From Methylotenera_A sp044228245 (GTDB lineage Bacteria; Pseudomonadota; Gammaproteobacteria; Burkholderiales; Methylophilaceae), in contig JBGAVG010000004.1 of NCBI GenBank assembly GCA_044228245.1, positions 124,001 through 188,000 of the forward strand: a stretch of 64,000 nucleotides of DNA. Direction: 5' to 3'. This document shows, in pieces, positions 51,592-60,181 of the stretch. The first letter of the stretch is position 1. Each line of letters starts with the position of its first letter. The notes under the pieces were generated by a model, which was not told the DNA's origin, did not search any database, and saw nothing but the letters and a program-made list of their open reading frames with translations. The position numbers and the translations under genes were made by a program.

Positions 51592-52680
51592 TTAAATGTG
51601 TGCCGAATTAATCGCAATCGGGATGCGTTTTCTGCCAAAGTGGCTAGCCTGCTCCGCGAATCTGCCGGCGATGCTGGTAGCACAATCGGGGCAATGTCCA
51701 TCTTTGGTCAGGCGATACTGGTTGATCTGATACCAATCGCGCACAATGAGCGGCACGTTGCAGTTGGGGCAGAATGTCGTATCTCCATCCTGATTGTGTA
51801 CATTGCCGGTGTAGACAAACTTCAGGCCTTCACGCATCGCGATTTCTCGCGCACGTATCAGCGTAGCAACGGGTGTTGCAGGGATATCCGACATTTTGTA
51901 ATCCGGGTGAAAGGCCGAGAAGTGCAGCGGCACATCGGTGCCCAAGTTGTTTTTAATCCACTGGCACATGGCGGTGATTTCTTCACTGGAGTCATTTTGG
52001 CCTGGTATCAGCAAAGTTGTGATTTCAAACCAGACATTCGTTTCATGTTTCAGGTAACGCAAGGTATCCAGTACAGGCTGCAAATGCGAGCCGGTCAGGT
52101 TGAAGTAGAACTCATCGGTAAATGCCTTCAGATCAACATTCGCGGCATCTATTTTTGCGTAAAAATCACGACTGGCTTGATCATGCATATAACCGGCAGT
52201 CACCGCCACAGTTTTGATGCCGCGTGTATGGCAGGCATCGGCCACGTCCATCGCATATTCGGCGAAGATCACTGGGTCATTATAAGTAAATGCCACGCTT
52301 TTACATTGATATCTTTCCGCGGCAGCAGCAATAGCATCGGGTGAAGCTTGATCCATCAACTGATCCATATCCTTGGATTTGCTGATATCCCAGTTCTGGC
52401 AGAACTTGCATGCCAGATTACAGCCGGCCGTGCCGAAAGACAGCACACTACTGCCCGGGTAAAAATGGTTGAGTGGTTTCTTCTCGATAGGGTCGATGCA
52501 GAAACCAGAGGAGCGCCCGTAAGTAGTGAGTATCATCTGGTCATTTTGGCGCATGCGCACAAAGCAGGCGCCGCGCTGTCCTTCATGCAGCTTGCAGTCA
52601 CGCGGACACAAGTCGCATTGCATGCGCCCATCGTCCAGCATATGCCAATAACGGCCTAAGTAACCGGAATTTTCAATCAT
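51592..52680 (-). CDS. amrS: AmmeMemoRadiSam system radical SAM enzyme
   Basis: A 362-residue radical S-adenosylmethionine enzyme. The cluster motif is GCNLACKFCQNWDISKSKDM (CxxxCxxC). A second cysteine set near the N-terminus (MQCDLCPRDCKLHEGQRGAC) and a CxxC-rich C-terminal segment (FCPNCNVPLI, HCPDCATS) suggest further metal sites. It belongs to the PflA-like group encoded with Memo and AMMECR1 proteins; the reaction is unknown. GAGGG favours ATG 52680; ATG 52686 overlaps the amrA stop as ATGA. Confidence 0.92.
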   Translation of the reverse strand: MIENSGYLGRYWHMLDDGRMQCDLCPRDCKLHEGQRGACFVRMRQNDQMILTTYGRSSGFCIDPIEKKPLNHFYPGSSVLSFGTAGCNLACKFCQNWDISKSKDMDQLMDQASPDAIAAAAERYQCKSVAFTYNDPVIFAEYAMDVADACHTRGIKTVAVTAGYMHDQASRDFYAKIDAANVDLKAFTDEFYFNLTGSHLQPVLDTLRYLKHETNVWFEITTLLIPGQNDSSEEITAMCQWIKNNLGTDVPLHFSAFHPDYKMSDIPATPVATLIRAREIAMREGLKFVYTGNVHNQDGDTTFCPNCNVPLIVRDWYQINQYRLTKDGHCPDCATSIAGRFAEQASHFGRKRIPIAINSAHI

Positions 52681-52682
52681 AT

Positions 52683-53291
52683 TCATACCCTCTTGTTTAA
52701 GACTTCCACTTCTTTTGTAATATCCCTTTCTTTCCATTTACTTACAGTGTAACGATAGAGTTTGACTTCCTCGTTCCAAAAACCAGGCTGTAAGCCTGCT
52801 TTGTGTTTCAGATGTGCCATAAAAACATCGGCATCTGGTAGTTGCTCCCATACCTGCGGCAGAAAGGTGCTGCGATAATGGCCAAACTCGAACACGATGC
52901 CATCAACGCCCGGCTGCAGCTGCGCCAATGCATCATGCTCGCCTGAAAACACCAATGGCTGCATTGCTGATAGCAAGGAAATCTCGATTTCCGTGGAGTC
53001 CAGCTCGTGCATCGTCAAAGGTGAGAAGCGCGGATCACGAAATGCAGCAGCATGGGCATTGGCTTTTACGTCGATCAGCAAAGGGCGATGCGCTTCCAGT
53101 GTGCCAATGCAGCCACGCAGCTGTTCATTTTGAGTCAGTGTTACAAAGCTTGCGCCTTTTTCATGCAGCCATGGCAAATCCTCATTGGTTGCGTTGTAAG
53201 GTTTACCCAACGCATTGGAAATGGTGGTGCGTGCAATGGGGATCAGTATCTTGCCGGGATTGTCTGTTGCAGTAGCAGGCATTTCACGCAT
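52683..53291 (-). CDS. amrA: AmmeMemoRadiSam system protein A (AMMECR1 domain)
   Basis: A 202-residue AMMECR1-domain protein, a family conserved from archaea to humans with no settled function. The signature LRGCIGTLEAHRPL is present, followed by AFRDPRFSPLTMHELDSTEI and a C-terminal FLPQVWEQLPDADVFMAHLK. The ATG at 53291 has AGAGGA upstream and overlaps the amrB stop region by 8 bp, showing translational coupling. Together with amrB and amrS it forms the three-protein cassette. Confidence 0.93.
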   Translation of the reverse strand: MREMPATATDNPGKILIPIARTTISNALGKPYNATNEDLPWLHEKGASFVTLTQNEQLRGCIGTLEAHRPLLIDVKANAHAAAFRDPRFSPLTMHELDSTEIEISLLSAMQPLVFSGEHDALAQLQPGVDGIVFEFGHYRSTFLPQVWEQLPDADVFMAHLKHKAGLQPGFWNEEVKLYRYTVSKWKERDITKEVEVLNKRV

Positions 53292-54090
53292 TGTCACTTT
53301 CCTCTAAAAAAGCAAATGATGCGTAACCTACCACACGGTTTTTATCCCCTGCGGTATCACCAGAATTGCATAAGTCCAGTAGCTTGGGTTTAAGGTGGTG
53401 GCGTCTCGCAGCCAGAACCAAACCATTGACCGGCGTGCCGCCACAGGCCTGATGATGATTCAGCGTGCCGTTCATGCTCAGGATGCTGTGTACGGTTTCC
53501 TGGTCGACGGTCTGCGCCAATTCATACGGCAAAAAATGAGATAAATCGGAGCTAATCACAATGACTGTTTCCGGTCCACCCCATAAGGTATCCAGCACTT
53601 CCGCTACTTCGGCGGGGGTGGCGTCACCAACCGCCAGCGGTACCAGTTTAAAATCATCAAGTACCGTTTGCAGAAATGGTAATTGCACTTCCAGAGAATG
53701 TTCCAGTGCATGTGCAGCCGCGCTCACCACGACCTGATTCAAACCGGCAAGTGATGCCATGGCTGACTGGTCGAGTTCTATCTCGCCCAGCGGCGTCGCA
53801 AAAGCATCAACACCTGGCAATGCCAAGCCACGTACCGGCACGCGATGCACCGGGCCCAGCAATACCACGCGCTTGATGGTCTTGCGTATTGGAGTCAGGC
53901 GCGCATAGGCTTTTGCCGCCGTCTGGCCAGAATAAATATAGCCAGCATGCGGAACGATAATGGCCTTTGGGAAAGTCTGGTCGGCCACGGGCGCTGCCGC
54001 ATCCAGAAACGCTTGAATATCATCGGTCAGCGCTTGTCTATTGCCCGGATAAAAGGCGCCAGCGACAGCAGGTTGACGTACAGTATGCAT
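53284..54090 (-). CDS. amrB: AmmeMemoRadiSam system protein B (Memo)
   Basis: A 268-residue Memo-family protein with a fold related to extradiol dioxygenases. The candidate metal-site residues are His in IIVPHAGYIYSG, His in LLGPVHRVPV and Cys in HQACGGTPVNG, the same set that binds metal in human MEMO1. Further family blocks are RQPAVAGAFYPGN and SSDLSHFLPYELA. The ATG at 54090 follows GGAGGG at ideal spacing. It leads the amrB-amrA-amrS-hydrolase operon and diverges from lepA. Confidence 0.93.
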   Translation of the reverse strand: MHTVRQPAVAGAFYPGNRQALTDDIQAFLDAAAPVADQTFPKAIIVPHAGYIYSGQTAAKAYARLTPIRKTIKRVVLLGPVHRVPVRGLALPGVDAFATPLGEIELDQSAMASLAGLNQVVVSAAAHALEHSLEVQLPFLQTVLDDFKLVPLAVGDATPAEVAEVLDTLWGGPETVIVISSDLSHFLPYELAQTVDQETVHSILSMNGTLNHHQACGGTPVNGLVLAARRHHLKPKLLDLCNSGDTAGDKNRVVGYASFAFLEESDNA

Positions 54091-54102
54091 ATTACCCTCC
54101 AT

Positions 54103-54331
54103 CAGGTAACAATTTGATTTTCAATGTTATTGTGGGGCTGTTCTGTGGTTTTTCAAGTAAAAAGCGTGTTTCAATTAGCCAATAAAATTTGGATTAGGTT
54201 GCGATTGGCGCTTTTCTGGCAGACTGCACAATTAATTACAACCTAATCAAGCCTTTGTAGTAAAATCACGCCTATTGTAAAAGGGCGCTTCAGGCGCCTT
54301 ATCTGTTTGTGAAAAAGCTTAAAAAGACAAC
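54103..54331. other. Divergent amrB/lepA intergenic region
   Basis: 229 bp holding the right 34-bp direct repeat (54219-54252) and a GC hairpin (54281-54300) in the lepA leader. A 10-bp inverted pair, GATTAGGTTG (54192-54201) and CAACCTAATC (54239-54248), is also present. Confidence 0.6.
54219..54252. repeat. Right direct repeat flanking the AmmeMemoRadiSam island
   Basis: The partner of 50845-50878 (31/34 identical, direct). It lies upstream of amrB, so the two copies bracket exactly the four-gene operon. Confidence 0.8.
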
Positions 54332-56125
54332 ATGAAAAACATCCGTAATTTCTCCATTATCGCGCACATTGATCACGGTAAATCAACATTGGCTGACCGC
54401 ATCATTCATTTGTGCGGCGGCCTCGAAGATCGCGAAATGGAAGCGCAGGTGCTGGACAGCATGGATATTGAGCGCGAGCGTGGCATTACTATCAAGGCGC
54501 AAACGGCTGCACTGCAGTACAAGGCCAATGACGGTCAAATCTATAACTTGAATCTGATTGATACGCCAGGCCATGTGGATTTCAGCTATGAGGTTTCGCG
54601 CTCGCTTTCCGCGTGCGAAGGCGCGCTGCTGGTAGTGGATGCTTCACAAGGCGTCGAGGCACAGAGTGTGGCTAACTGCTATACCGCGATTGACTTGGGC
54701 GTGGAAGTGACGCCCGTGCTCAACAAAATCGATCTGCCTTCGGCTGACCCGGATCGGGTGATGCAAGAGATTGAAGACGTGATTGGTGTGGACGCGAGCG
54801 ATGCTGTGCGCTGCTCGGCCAAAACCGGTGAGGGAGTGCGCGATGTACTGGAGGCGGTAGTCGCAAAGGTGCCGCCGCCAAAAGGCAATGTGGACGCGCC
54901 TCTCAAGGCATTGGTAATCGATGCCTGGTTTGACAATTATGTTGGCGTGGTGATGCTGGTGCGCGTTGTGGATGGCGTGCTGAAACCGAAAGAGAAAATC
55001 CGCTTGATGGCGTCCGGTGCACAGCATCTGTGCGAGCAAGTGGGTGTATTTACGCCAAAATCATTGCAAAAAACCGCGCTCTCGGCGGGCGAGGTCGGGT
55101 TTGTGATTGCTGGCATTAAGTCATTGGCCGATGCCAAAGTGGGTGACACCGTCACGCATACCGACAAGCCTGCCAGCGAGCCATTGGCAGGCTTTAAGGA
55201 AGTGAAGCCGCAAGTGTTTGCTGGGCTTTACCCAGTGGAATCGAACCAGTTTGAGGCGCTGCGAACTGCGCTGGAAAAGCTGAGTCTGAATGATGCCAGC
55301 CTACTGTTTGAGCCTGAGAATTCTACCGCGCTTGGGTTTGGTTTCAGATGCGGCTTTTTAGGTTTGCTGCACATGGAGATCGTGCAGGAGCGCCTGGAGC
55401 GCGAGTACGACATGGATTTAATTACCACCGCACCAACGGTGGTGTATGAGCTGCTGCTGAAAGACGGCAGCGTGGTGCAGATCGAAAATCCATCGCGCTT
55501 GCCGGAGCCTTCTCGCATTGAGGAAATTCGCGAACCAGTGATTAACGTGCATTTGCTGATGCCGCAGGATTATGTGGGCCCGGTGATGACGTTATGTAAC
55601 AACAAGCGCGGCATTCAGAAAAATATGCAGTATATGGGCAGGCAGGTGATGCTGAGCTACGAAATGCCGCTGAACGAAGTGGTGCTGGATTTCTTCGACA
55701 AGCTGAAATCAGTATCGCGCGGTTACGCCAGCATGGATTACGAGTTTTTGGAATTTAGAGCTGCAGATCTGGTGAAACTTGATATTATGGTGAACGGCGA
55801 GCGTGTGGATGCGCTCAGTCTGATTGTGCACCGCAGTAACAGCCAGTACCGTGGCCGTGAAGTGGCCGCCAAGATGCGCGAGCTGATTCCGCGCCAGATG
55901 TTCGATGTGGCGATTCAGGCGGCGATTGGTGCGAATATCATCGCCCGAGAAACCGTGAAGGCAATGCGCAAGAATGTGATTGCAAAATGTTATGGCGGCG
56001 ACATTACGCGAAAACGTAAATTGCTGGAAAAACAAAAGGAAGGTAAAAAACGCATGAAGCAAGTGGGTAATGTGGAGATTCCGCAAGAAGCGTTTCTGGC
56101 GATTTTAAGAGTAGAGGACAAGTAA
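54332..56125 (+). CDS. lepA: Translation elongation factor 4 (LepA)
   Basis: LepA is the ribosome-binding GTPase (EF4) that acts on initiation and stalled ribosomes. The 597-residue product (E. coli 599) has G1 AHIDHGKSTLADR, G2 RGITIKAQT, G3 DTPGHVDFSYEV and G4 NKIDLPSA. The EF-G-like domains and the unique LepA C-terminal domain (KNVIAKCYGGDITRKRKLLE) follow. It starts the lepA-lepB-DUF4845-rnc-era operon; lepB begins 3 bp after it. The start is supported by family similarity from residue 1 (MKNIRNFSIIAHIDHGKST). Confidence 0.97.
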   Translation: MKNIRNFSIIAHIDHGKSTLADRIIHLCGGLEDREMEAQVLDSMDIERERGITIKAQTAALQYKANDGQIYNLNLIDTPGHVDFSYEVSRSLSACEGALLVVDASQGVEAQSVANCYTAIDLGVEVTPVLNKIDLPSADPDRVMQEIEDVIGVDASDAVRCSAKTGEGVRDVLEAVVAKVPPPKGNVDAPLKALVIDAWFDNYVGVVMLVRVVDGVLKPKEKIRLMASGAQHLCEQVGVFTPKSLQKTALSAGEVGFVIAGIKSLADAKVGDTVTHTDKPASEPLAGFKEVKPQVFAGLYPVESNQFEALRTALEKLSLNDASLLFEPENSTALGFGFRCGFLGLLHMEIVQERLEREYDMDLITTAPTVVYELLLKDGSVVQIENPSRLPEPSRIEEIREPVINVHLLMPQDYVGPVMTLCNNKRGIQKNMQYMGRQVMLSYEMPLNEVVLDFFDKLKSVSRGYASMDYEFLEFRAADLVKLDIMVNGERVDALSLIVHRSNSQYRGREVAAKMRELIPRQMFDVAIQAAIGANIIARETVKAMRKNVIAKCYGGDITRKRKLLEKQKEGKKRMKQVGNVEIPQEAFLAILRVEDK

Positions 56126-56128
56126 ACA

Positions 56129-56908
56129 ATGTATTTTGCGTTATTCATGGTGGCAATACTGGCGGTAACCGGCTTGATCTGGCTGCTGGATATTGCCGTG
56201 CTGCGTAAAAAGCGCCAGATTGGCGTGGATGAGCCCTGGTACGTGGAATACGCCAAAAGTTTCTTCCCCGTGATTTTGCTGGTGTTTATGCTGCGCTCGT
56301 TTTTGGTGGAGCCGTTTAAAATCCCGTCAGGCTCGATGATGCCCACGCTGCTGGCAGGCGATTATATTCTGGTGAACAAATTTACGTATGGTTTGCGCGT
56401 GCCGATTCTGAATAATACTTTTTTTGAGATAGGTCATCCGAAGCGCGGCGATGTATTCGTGTTTCACTATCCGCCAGAGCCGACCATTGATTATATCAAG
56501 CGCGTGGTGGGCTTGCCCGGCGACAAGATCCAATATCAGGATAAGCATTTGATCATTAACGGCAAACCGCTGGATGTGCAGTTTGAGGATAATTACGAAT
56601 ATGAGATGCAGGGTGCGAACATCATCAGTGCGCAGCGTTCAAAAGAACGCTTGGGTGATGTGCAACACGATATTCTGATTCACGATATTCCGAATCAATA
56701 CAGCCCGGATGCGCCAGGTGCCAGATTGCTTGACGGAGAAACCATTACCGTGCCTGAAGGTAGTTACTTTGCCATGGGGGATAACCGTGACAACAGCGCC
56801 GATAGCCGCGTATGGGGGTTTGTGCCTGAGCGTAATCTGGTGGGCAAGGCATTTTTTATCTGGTTTAATTTTGATAATTTTGGCAGAATTGGTTCTTCGA
56901 TAAACTGA
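56129..56908 (+). CDS. lepB: Signal peptidase I
   Basis: Signal peptidase I removes signal peptides from exported proteins. The 259-residue product has two N-terminal membrane helices (about residues 2-20 and 45-60) and the catalytic Ser69 in PSGSMMPTLLAGDYI. The general-base Lys124 is in DYIKRVVGLPGDKI, followed by the conserved MGDNRDNSADSRVWG box. The active site faces the periplasm. It follows lepA by 3 bp. Confidence 0.96.
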   Translation: MYFALFMVAILAVTGLIWLLDIAVLRKKRQIGVDEPWYVEYAKSFFPVILLVFMLRSFLVEPFKIPSGSMMPTLLAGDYILVNKFTYGLRVPILNNTFFEIGHPKRGDVFVFHYPPEPTIDYIKRVVGLPGDKIQYQDKHLIINGKPLDVQFEDNYEYEMQGANIISAQRSKERLGDVQHDILIHDIPNQYSPDAPGARLLDGETITVPEGSYFAMGDNRDNSADSRVWGFVPERNLVGKAFFIWFNFDNFGRIGSSIN

Positions 56909-56943
56909 CTTGGCAATCAAGTAACTAAATAAGGGGCAACAAT

Positions 56944-57330
56944 ATGCAAAAAATGTTTGGTTTAAAAAATATTTATGTCAAACAACGGGGTATGACATTT
57001 ATCGGCCTGGTGCTGGTGATTGCAGCAGTTATATTTTTAGCGGTGTTAGGAATGAAAATCACCCCCGCTTATATTGAGTTTGCAAGTGTAAAAAAAGCCA
57101 TTCAGAGGCTTGCTGATGATCCTGCTTTTAACGAAATGGGTAAAAAAGAGATTATTCAGGCTTTTAATAAATCCGCAGAAGTAGGCTACATCACTGTCAT
57201 CAAAGGCAATGATTTGGTCATAGAAAAAAGCCAGTCTGGCAATGTGGTCACTGCTGAATACCAAGTCACCATACCGATCGTCGCCAATGCCAGCGTGTTG
57301 TTGGACTTCAGTGCCACAACGGCTAAATAA
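56944..57330 (+). CDS. DUF4845 single-pass membrane protein
   Basis: A 128-residue protein with one N-terminal membrane helix (GMTFIGLVLVIAAVIFLAVL, about residues 16-36) that resembles a pilin-like start, and a small periplasmic domain (VKKAIQRLADDPAFNEMGKK). Between lepB and rnc this DUF4845 gene is conserved in betaproteobacteria and pseudomonads. Its function is unknown. It starts 35 bp after lepB with AAGGGG as ribosome site, so it belongs to the same operon. Confidence 0.88.
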   Translation: MQKMFGLKNIYVKQRGMTFIGLVLVIAAVIFLAVLGMKITPAYIEFASVKKAIQRLADDPAFNEMGKKEIIQAFNKSAEVGYITVIKGNDLVIEKSQSGNVVTAEYQVTIPIVANASVLLDFSATTAK

Positions 57331-57342
57331 GTTATCGGTAGC

Positions 57343-58026
57343 ATGTCCCTAGACAGTCTCGCTCAAGATAACCTTGTCAGGCGTATTGGCTATCCGTTTA
57401 AGTCGCCCGCCTTATTGTCGCAGGCGCTCACGCATCGTAGTTTTAGTGGAAGCAATAACGAGCGTCTGGAATTTCTGGGTGATGGCGCGCTTAATTGCAT
57501 CATTGCGAATCAGCTTTATCAACGTTTTCCCAAGCTTTCAGAGGGCGATTTAAGCCGGTTGCGGGCGCAACTGGTTAAAGAATCCAGTCTTGCCGAGATT
57601 GCGCTTGGTTTGAGTCTCGGCGAAGCACTTAAACTGGGTGAGGGCGAGCTTAAAAGCGCAGGCTGGCGACGCCCGTCTATTCTGGCAGATGCGCTGGAGG
57701 CTATTATCGGCGCGGTTTACATCGATGGTGGTTTTCAGGCTGCCGAGATGTTTGTATTGGGGTTGTATCAGGACAAACTGGCTAATATTGACCCTAAAAT
57801 TATTGATAAAGACGCAAAATCCCAGTTGCAGGAATACCTTCAAGGCAAGAAAATCGATCTGCCAGATTACAGTGTGGTCTCAATTGAAGGCGAAGCGCAT
57901 GCGCAAACGTTTAAAATAGAATGCGTGATTAAGAAACTCAATATTTCGACGATTGGTGAAGGTACGAGCCGACGCATTGCCGAACAGCAGGCCGCGCAAT
58001 CGGCATTGGAGATAATAAAGAAATGA
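57343..58026 (+). CDS. rnc: Ribonuclease III
   Basis: RNase III cleaves double-stranded RNA in rRNA and mRNA processing. The 227-residue product has the signature NERLEFLGDGALNCIIANQL with the catalytic glutamate/aspartate pair, and the second metal-binding cluster in LADALEAIIGAVYIDGG. The C-terminal double-stranded RNA-binding domain is present (AKSQLQEYLQGKKIDLPDYS, GEGTSRRIAEQQAAQSALEI). The length is standard (226 in E. coli). Era follows after 25 bp, the classic pair. Confidence 0.96.
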   Translation: MSLDSLAQDNLVRRIGYPFKSPALLSQALTHRSFSGSNNERLEFLGDGALNCIIANQLYQRFPKLSEGDLSRLRAQLVKESSLAEIALGLSLGEALKLGEGELKSAGWRRPSILADALEAIIGAVYIDGGFQAAEMFVLGLYQDKLANIDPKIIDKDAKSQLQEYLQGKKIDLPDYSVVSIEGEAHAQTFKIECVIKKLNISTIGEGTSRRIAEQQAAQSALEIIKK

Positions 58027-58051
58027 AACATCAAATGAAGAAACTTGCTCA

Positions 58052-58936
58052 ATGACACAGAATTTCAGATGCGGCACGGTAGCCATTGTCGGTCGTCCGA
58101 ATGTGGGTAAATCCACATTGCTCAACCACGTTCTGGGCATGAAGTTAGCGATTACTTCGCGCAAAGCCCAGACCACGCGTCATCGCTTGCTCGGCATTCA
58201 TACCACAGAGGACACGCAGTTTTTGTTTGTGGATACGCCAGGGTTCCAGCAAAAGCATATTAATGCACTCAATAAAACATTGAATAAAACCGTCACGCAA
58301 GTGCTGACGGAAGTGGATGTCGTGCTGTTTGTGATTGAGCCAATGAAATTAGGCGATGCGGACAAAAAAGTGTTGGGTTTGCTGCCAAAAGATAAGCCGG
58401 TGTTGCTGGTGGTAAATAAATCTGACTTGATGGGAGACAAAGGTAACCTGCTACCGCTGATTCAGGATTTTGATTTGCTGCATGATTTTGCAGAAATCAT
58501 CCCTGTCAGCGCAAAAAAGAGCTTGAATTTGGATGAGTTGCTCGCCGCGACAAGAAAGTACCTGCCTGAACAGCCTGCCATTTATGGCGAAGACGAACTC
58601 ACTGATAAAAATGAACGCTTTTTAGCTGCCGAGCTTATCCGCGAGAAGATATTTCGCCTGCTGGGGGATGAGGTACCATATTCTGTTGCGGTCGAAATTG
58701 AGAAATTTGAAGTGGTGAAAAATTTGCGTCGAATTTTTGCCGCAATTATTGTCGATAAAGAGAGTCAAAAGCCCATGATTATTGGCAAGGGCGGTGATAA
58801 ACTGAAACAGATTTCCACCGAAGCGCGCCAGGACATGGAAAAACTGTTTGGCAGTAAAGTGTATTTGGAGACCTGGGTGAAAGTGAAGGGTGGCTGGGCG
58901 GATGACGAAAGGGCGTTAAAAAGTCTGGGCTACTAA
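58052..58936 (+). CDS. era: GTPase Era
   Basis: Era is an essential GTPase that binds the 3' end of 16S rRNA during 30S assembly. The 294-residue product has G1 GRPNVGKSTLLNH (starting at residue 14), the switch region KAQTTRHRLLGI, G3 DTPGFQQKHINAL and G4 NKSDLMGDKG. The C-terminal KH domain has MIIGKGGDKLKQISTEARQD. It overlaps no other gene; the next gene starts 28 bp on. In most relatives recO follows directly, but here another gene lies between. Confidence 0.96.
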   Translation: MTQNFRCGTVAIVGRPNVGKSTLLNHVLGMKLAITSRKAQTTRHRLLGIHTTEDTQFLFVDTPGFQQKHINALNKTLNKTVTQVLTEVDVVLFVIEPMKLGDADKKVLGLLPKDKPVLLVVNKSDLMGDKGNLLPLIQDFDLLHDFAEIIPVSAKKSLNLDELLAATRKYLPEQPAIYGEDELTDKNERFLAAELIREKIFRLLGDEVPYSVAVEIEKFEVVKNLRRIFAAIIVDKESQKPMIIGKGGDKLKQISTEARQDMEKLFGSKVYLETWVKVKGGWADDERALKSLGY

Positions 58937-58964
58937 CCAGGGATATTGGCCAAGGATATTAGCA

Positions 58965-59444
58965 ATGTCTGATAGTAACGTTTTCAATCTACCGGTTTAT
59001 GGTAGACCTATCGAGCTGGAAGACCAGGGCGTTTATTTTGCCAGAAACAAAAAAACAGGTGCGATTAACAATCTGTTCCACCTGGTTTATCAAGAAGGCG
59101 AGTGGTATTTGTACCAGCTGAAAAACACCAGCAAGGATGGCGAAATGGGTTGGGTGATTTTGGCGGATTACGGAGATTACCCGCTGAAAAGTGTGGCGAC
59201 AGAAGAGATTCGGCACCATTTTGACAAACCCGAATATGCCGAACCCAAAGGTGCCTGGCAGCTGATGCGTAACTCACGCTACGGTTTTGGCAAGTTCACG
59301 CCACTGCATGCAGAGGACGACATTAGATACGCAATGATTTTGTTTTCTGCTACAGAGATGCCAGGAATGCCAGAAATGCTGGTTCCGTTATTGATTCAAA
59401 AGGCCGAGGATGAGGTTTTACAAAGTTTAGCCGGCCAGGATTGA
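58965..59444 (+). CDS. Hypothetical protein between era and recO
   Basis: A 159-residue soluble protein I do not recognise. It is acidic and aromatic-rich (DQGVYFARNKKTGAINNLFH, LVYQEGEWYLYQLKNTSKDG), with no membrane segment or cysteine motif and few charged clusters. An intact frame with operon spacing on both sides (28 bp after era, 2 bp before recO) suggests it is expressed. The GC level matches its neighbours, so it is not obviously foreign. It could be lineage-specific. No function is proposed. Confidence 0.7.
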   Translation: MSDSNVFNLPVYGRPIELEDQGVYFARNKKTGAINNLFHLVYQEGEWYLYQLKNTSKDGEMGWVILADYGDYPLKSVATEEIRHHFDKPEYAEPKGAWQLMRNSRYGFGKFTPLHAEDDIRYAMILFSATEMPGMPEMLVPLLIQKAEDEVLQSLAGQD

Positions 59445-59446
59445 CG

Positions 59447-60172
59447 ATGGCGATCAGATCGGAATTCTATCGTCAGGATAATCAGGCCGTGTATGTGCTG
59501 CACACCTATCCATTCAAGGAAACCAGTCTGGTGGTCGAGCTTTTCAGCAAGCAGTTCGGGCGCATCGCCGCCATTGCAAAAGGTGCGCGCCGGCCGCGTT
59601 CAGCCATGCGCGGCATGCTGCAATCGTTTCAGTTATTAAGTGGAGCTTGGTCCGGCAAGAACGAACTTAAAACCTTGCACGGCCTGGATTGGAGCTCAGG
59701 ACTGACCTTGATTCGTGGCGAGGCGCTGATGTGCGGCTTTTACATGAACGAGCTGTTGCTGCGCTTATTGCCCCGCGAAGATGCGCATGAAACCTTGTTC
59801 GAGTATTATGCCAATACGATGCAGACTTTGGCATTAGGCAAGGATTTGGCGACTACGCTGCGCCGGTTTGAGCTGAAGTTGCTGCAAGAAATGGGCTACG
59901 CGGTGCCTTTGCTGCAAGACGAAAACGGCCTGGAAATTATGCCGGACAAAACATATCGCTACGAAGCGGAATATGGCGCCTGCGAGCCAAGTGTAACCAA
60001 AAATGGCGTACAATTAAGCGGTAAGACGTTGCAGGATATGGCGCGTGATGATTATGCAGACAGTGCCACACAAGCCCAAAGCAAACAGTTAATGCGTTAT
60101 CTGCTGGCGCATTATCTGGGTGATAAGCCTTTACATACACGACAATTACTGATCGATTTACAAACAATATAG
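59447..60172 (+). CDS. recO: DNA repair protein RecO
   Basis: RecO helps RecR load RecA on SSB-coated DNA in gap repair. The 241-residue product has the N-terminal OB fold (QAVYVLHTYPFKETSLVVEL, QFGRIAAIAKGARRPRSAM) and the helical domain with CGFYMNELLLRLLPREDAHE. The zinc-binding cysteines of some RecO proteins are not complete here. The ATG at 59447 is used; an overlapping TTG at 59441 is less likely. pdxJ begins 9 bp later. Confidence 0.93.
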   Translation: MAIRSEFYRQDNQAVYVLHTYPFKETSLVVELFSKQFGRIAAIAKGARRPRSAMRGMLQSFQLLSGAWSGKNELKTLHGLDWSSGLTLIRGEALMCGFYMNELLLRLLPREDAHETLFEYYANTMQTLALGKDLATTLRRFELKLLQEMGYAVPLLQDENGLEIMPDKTYRYEAEYGACEPSVTKNGVQLSGKTLQDMARDDYADSATQAQSKQLMRYLLAHYLGDKPLHTRQLLIDLQTI

Positions 60173-60181
60173 AAAATCAAG

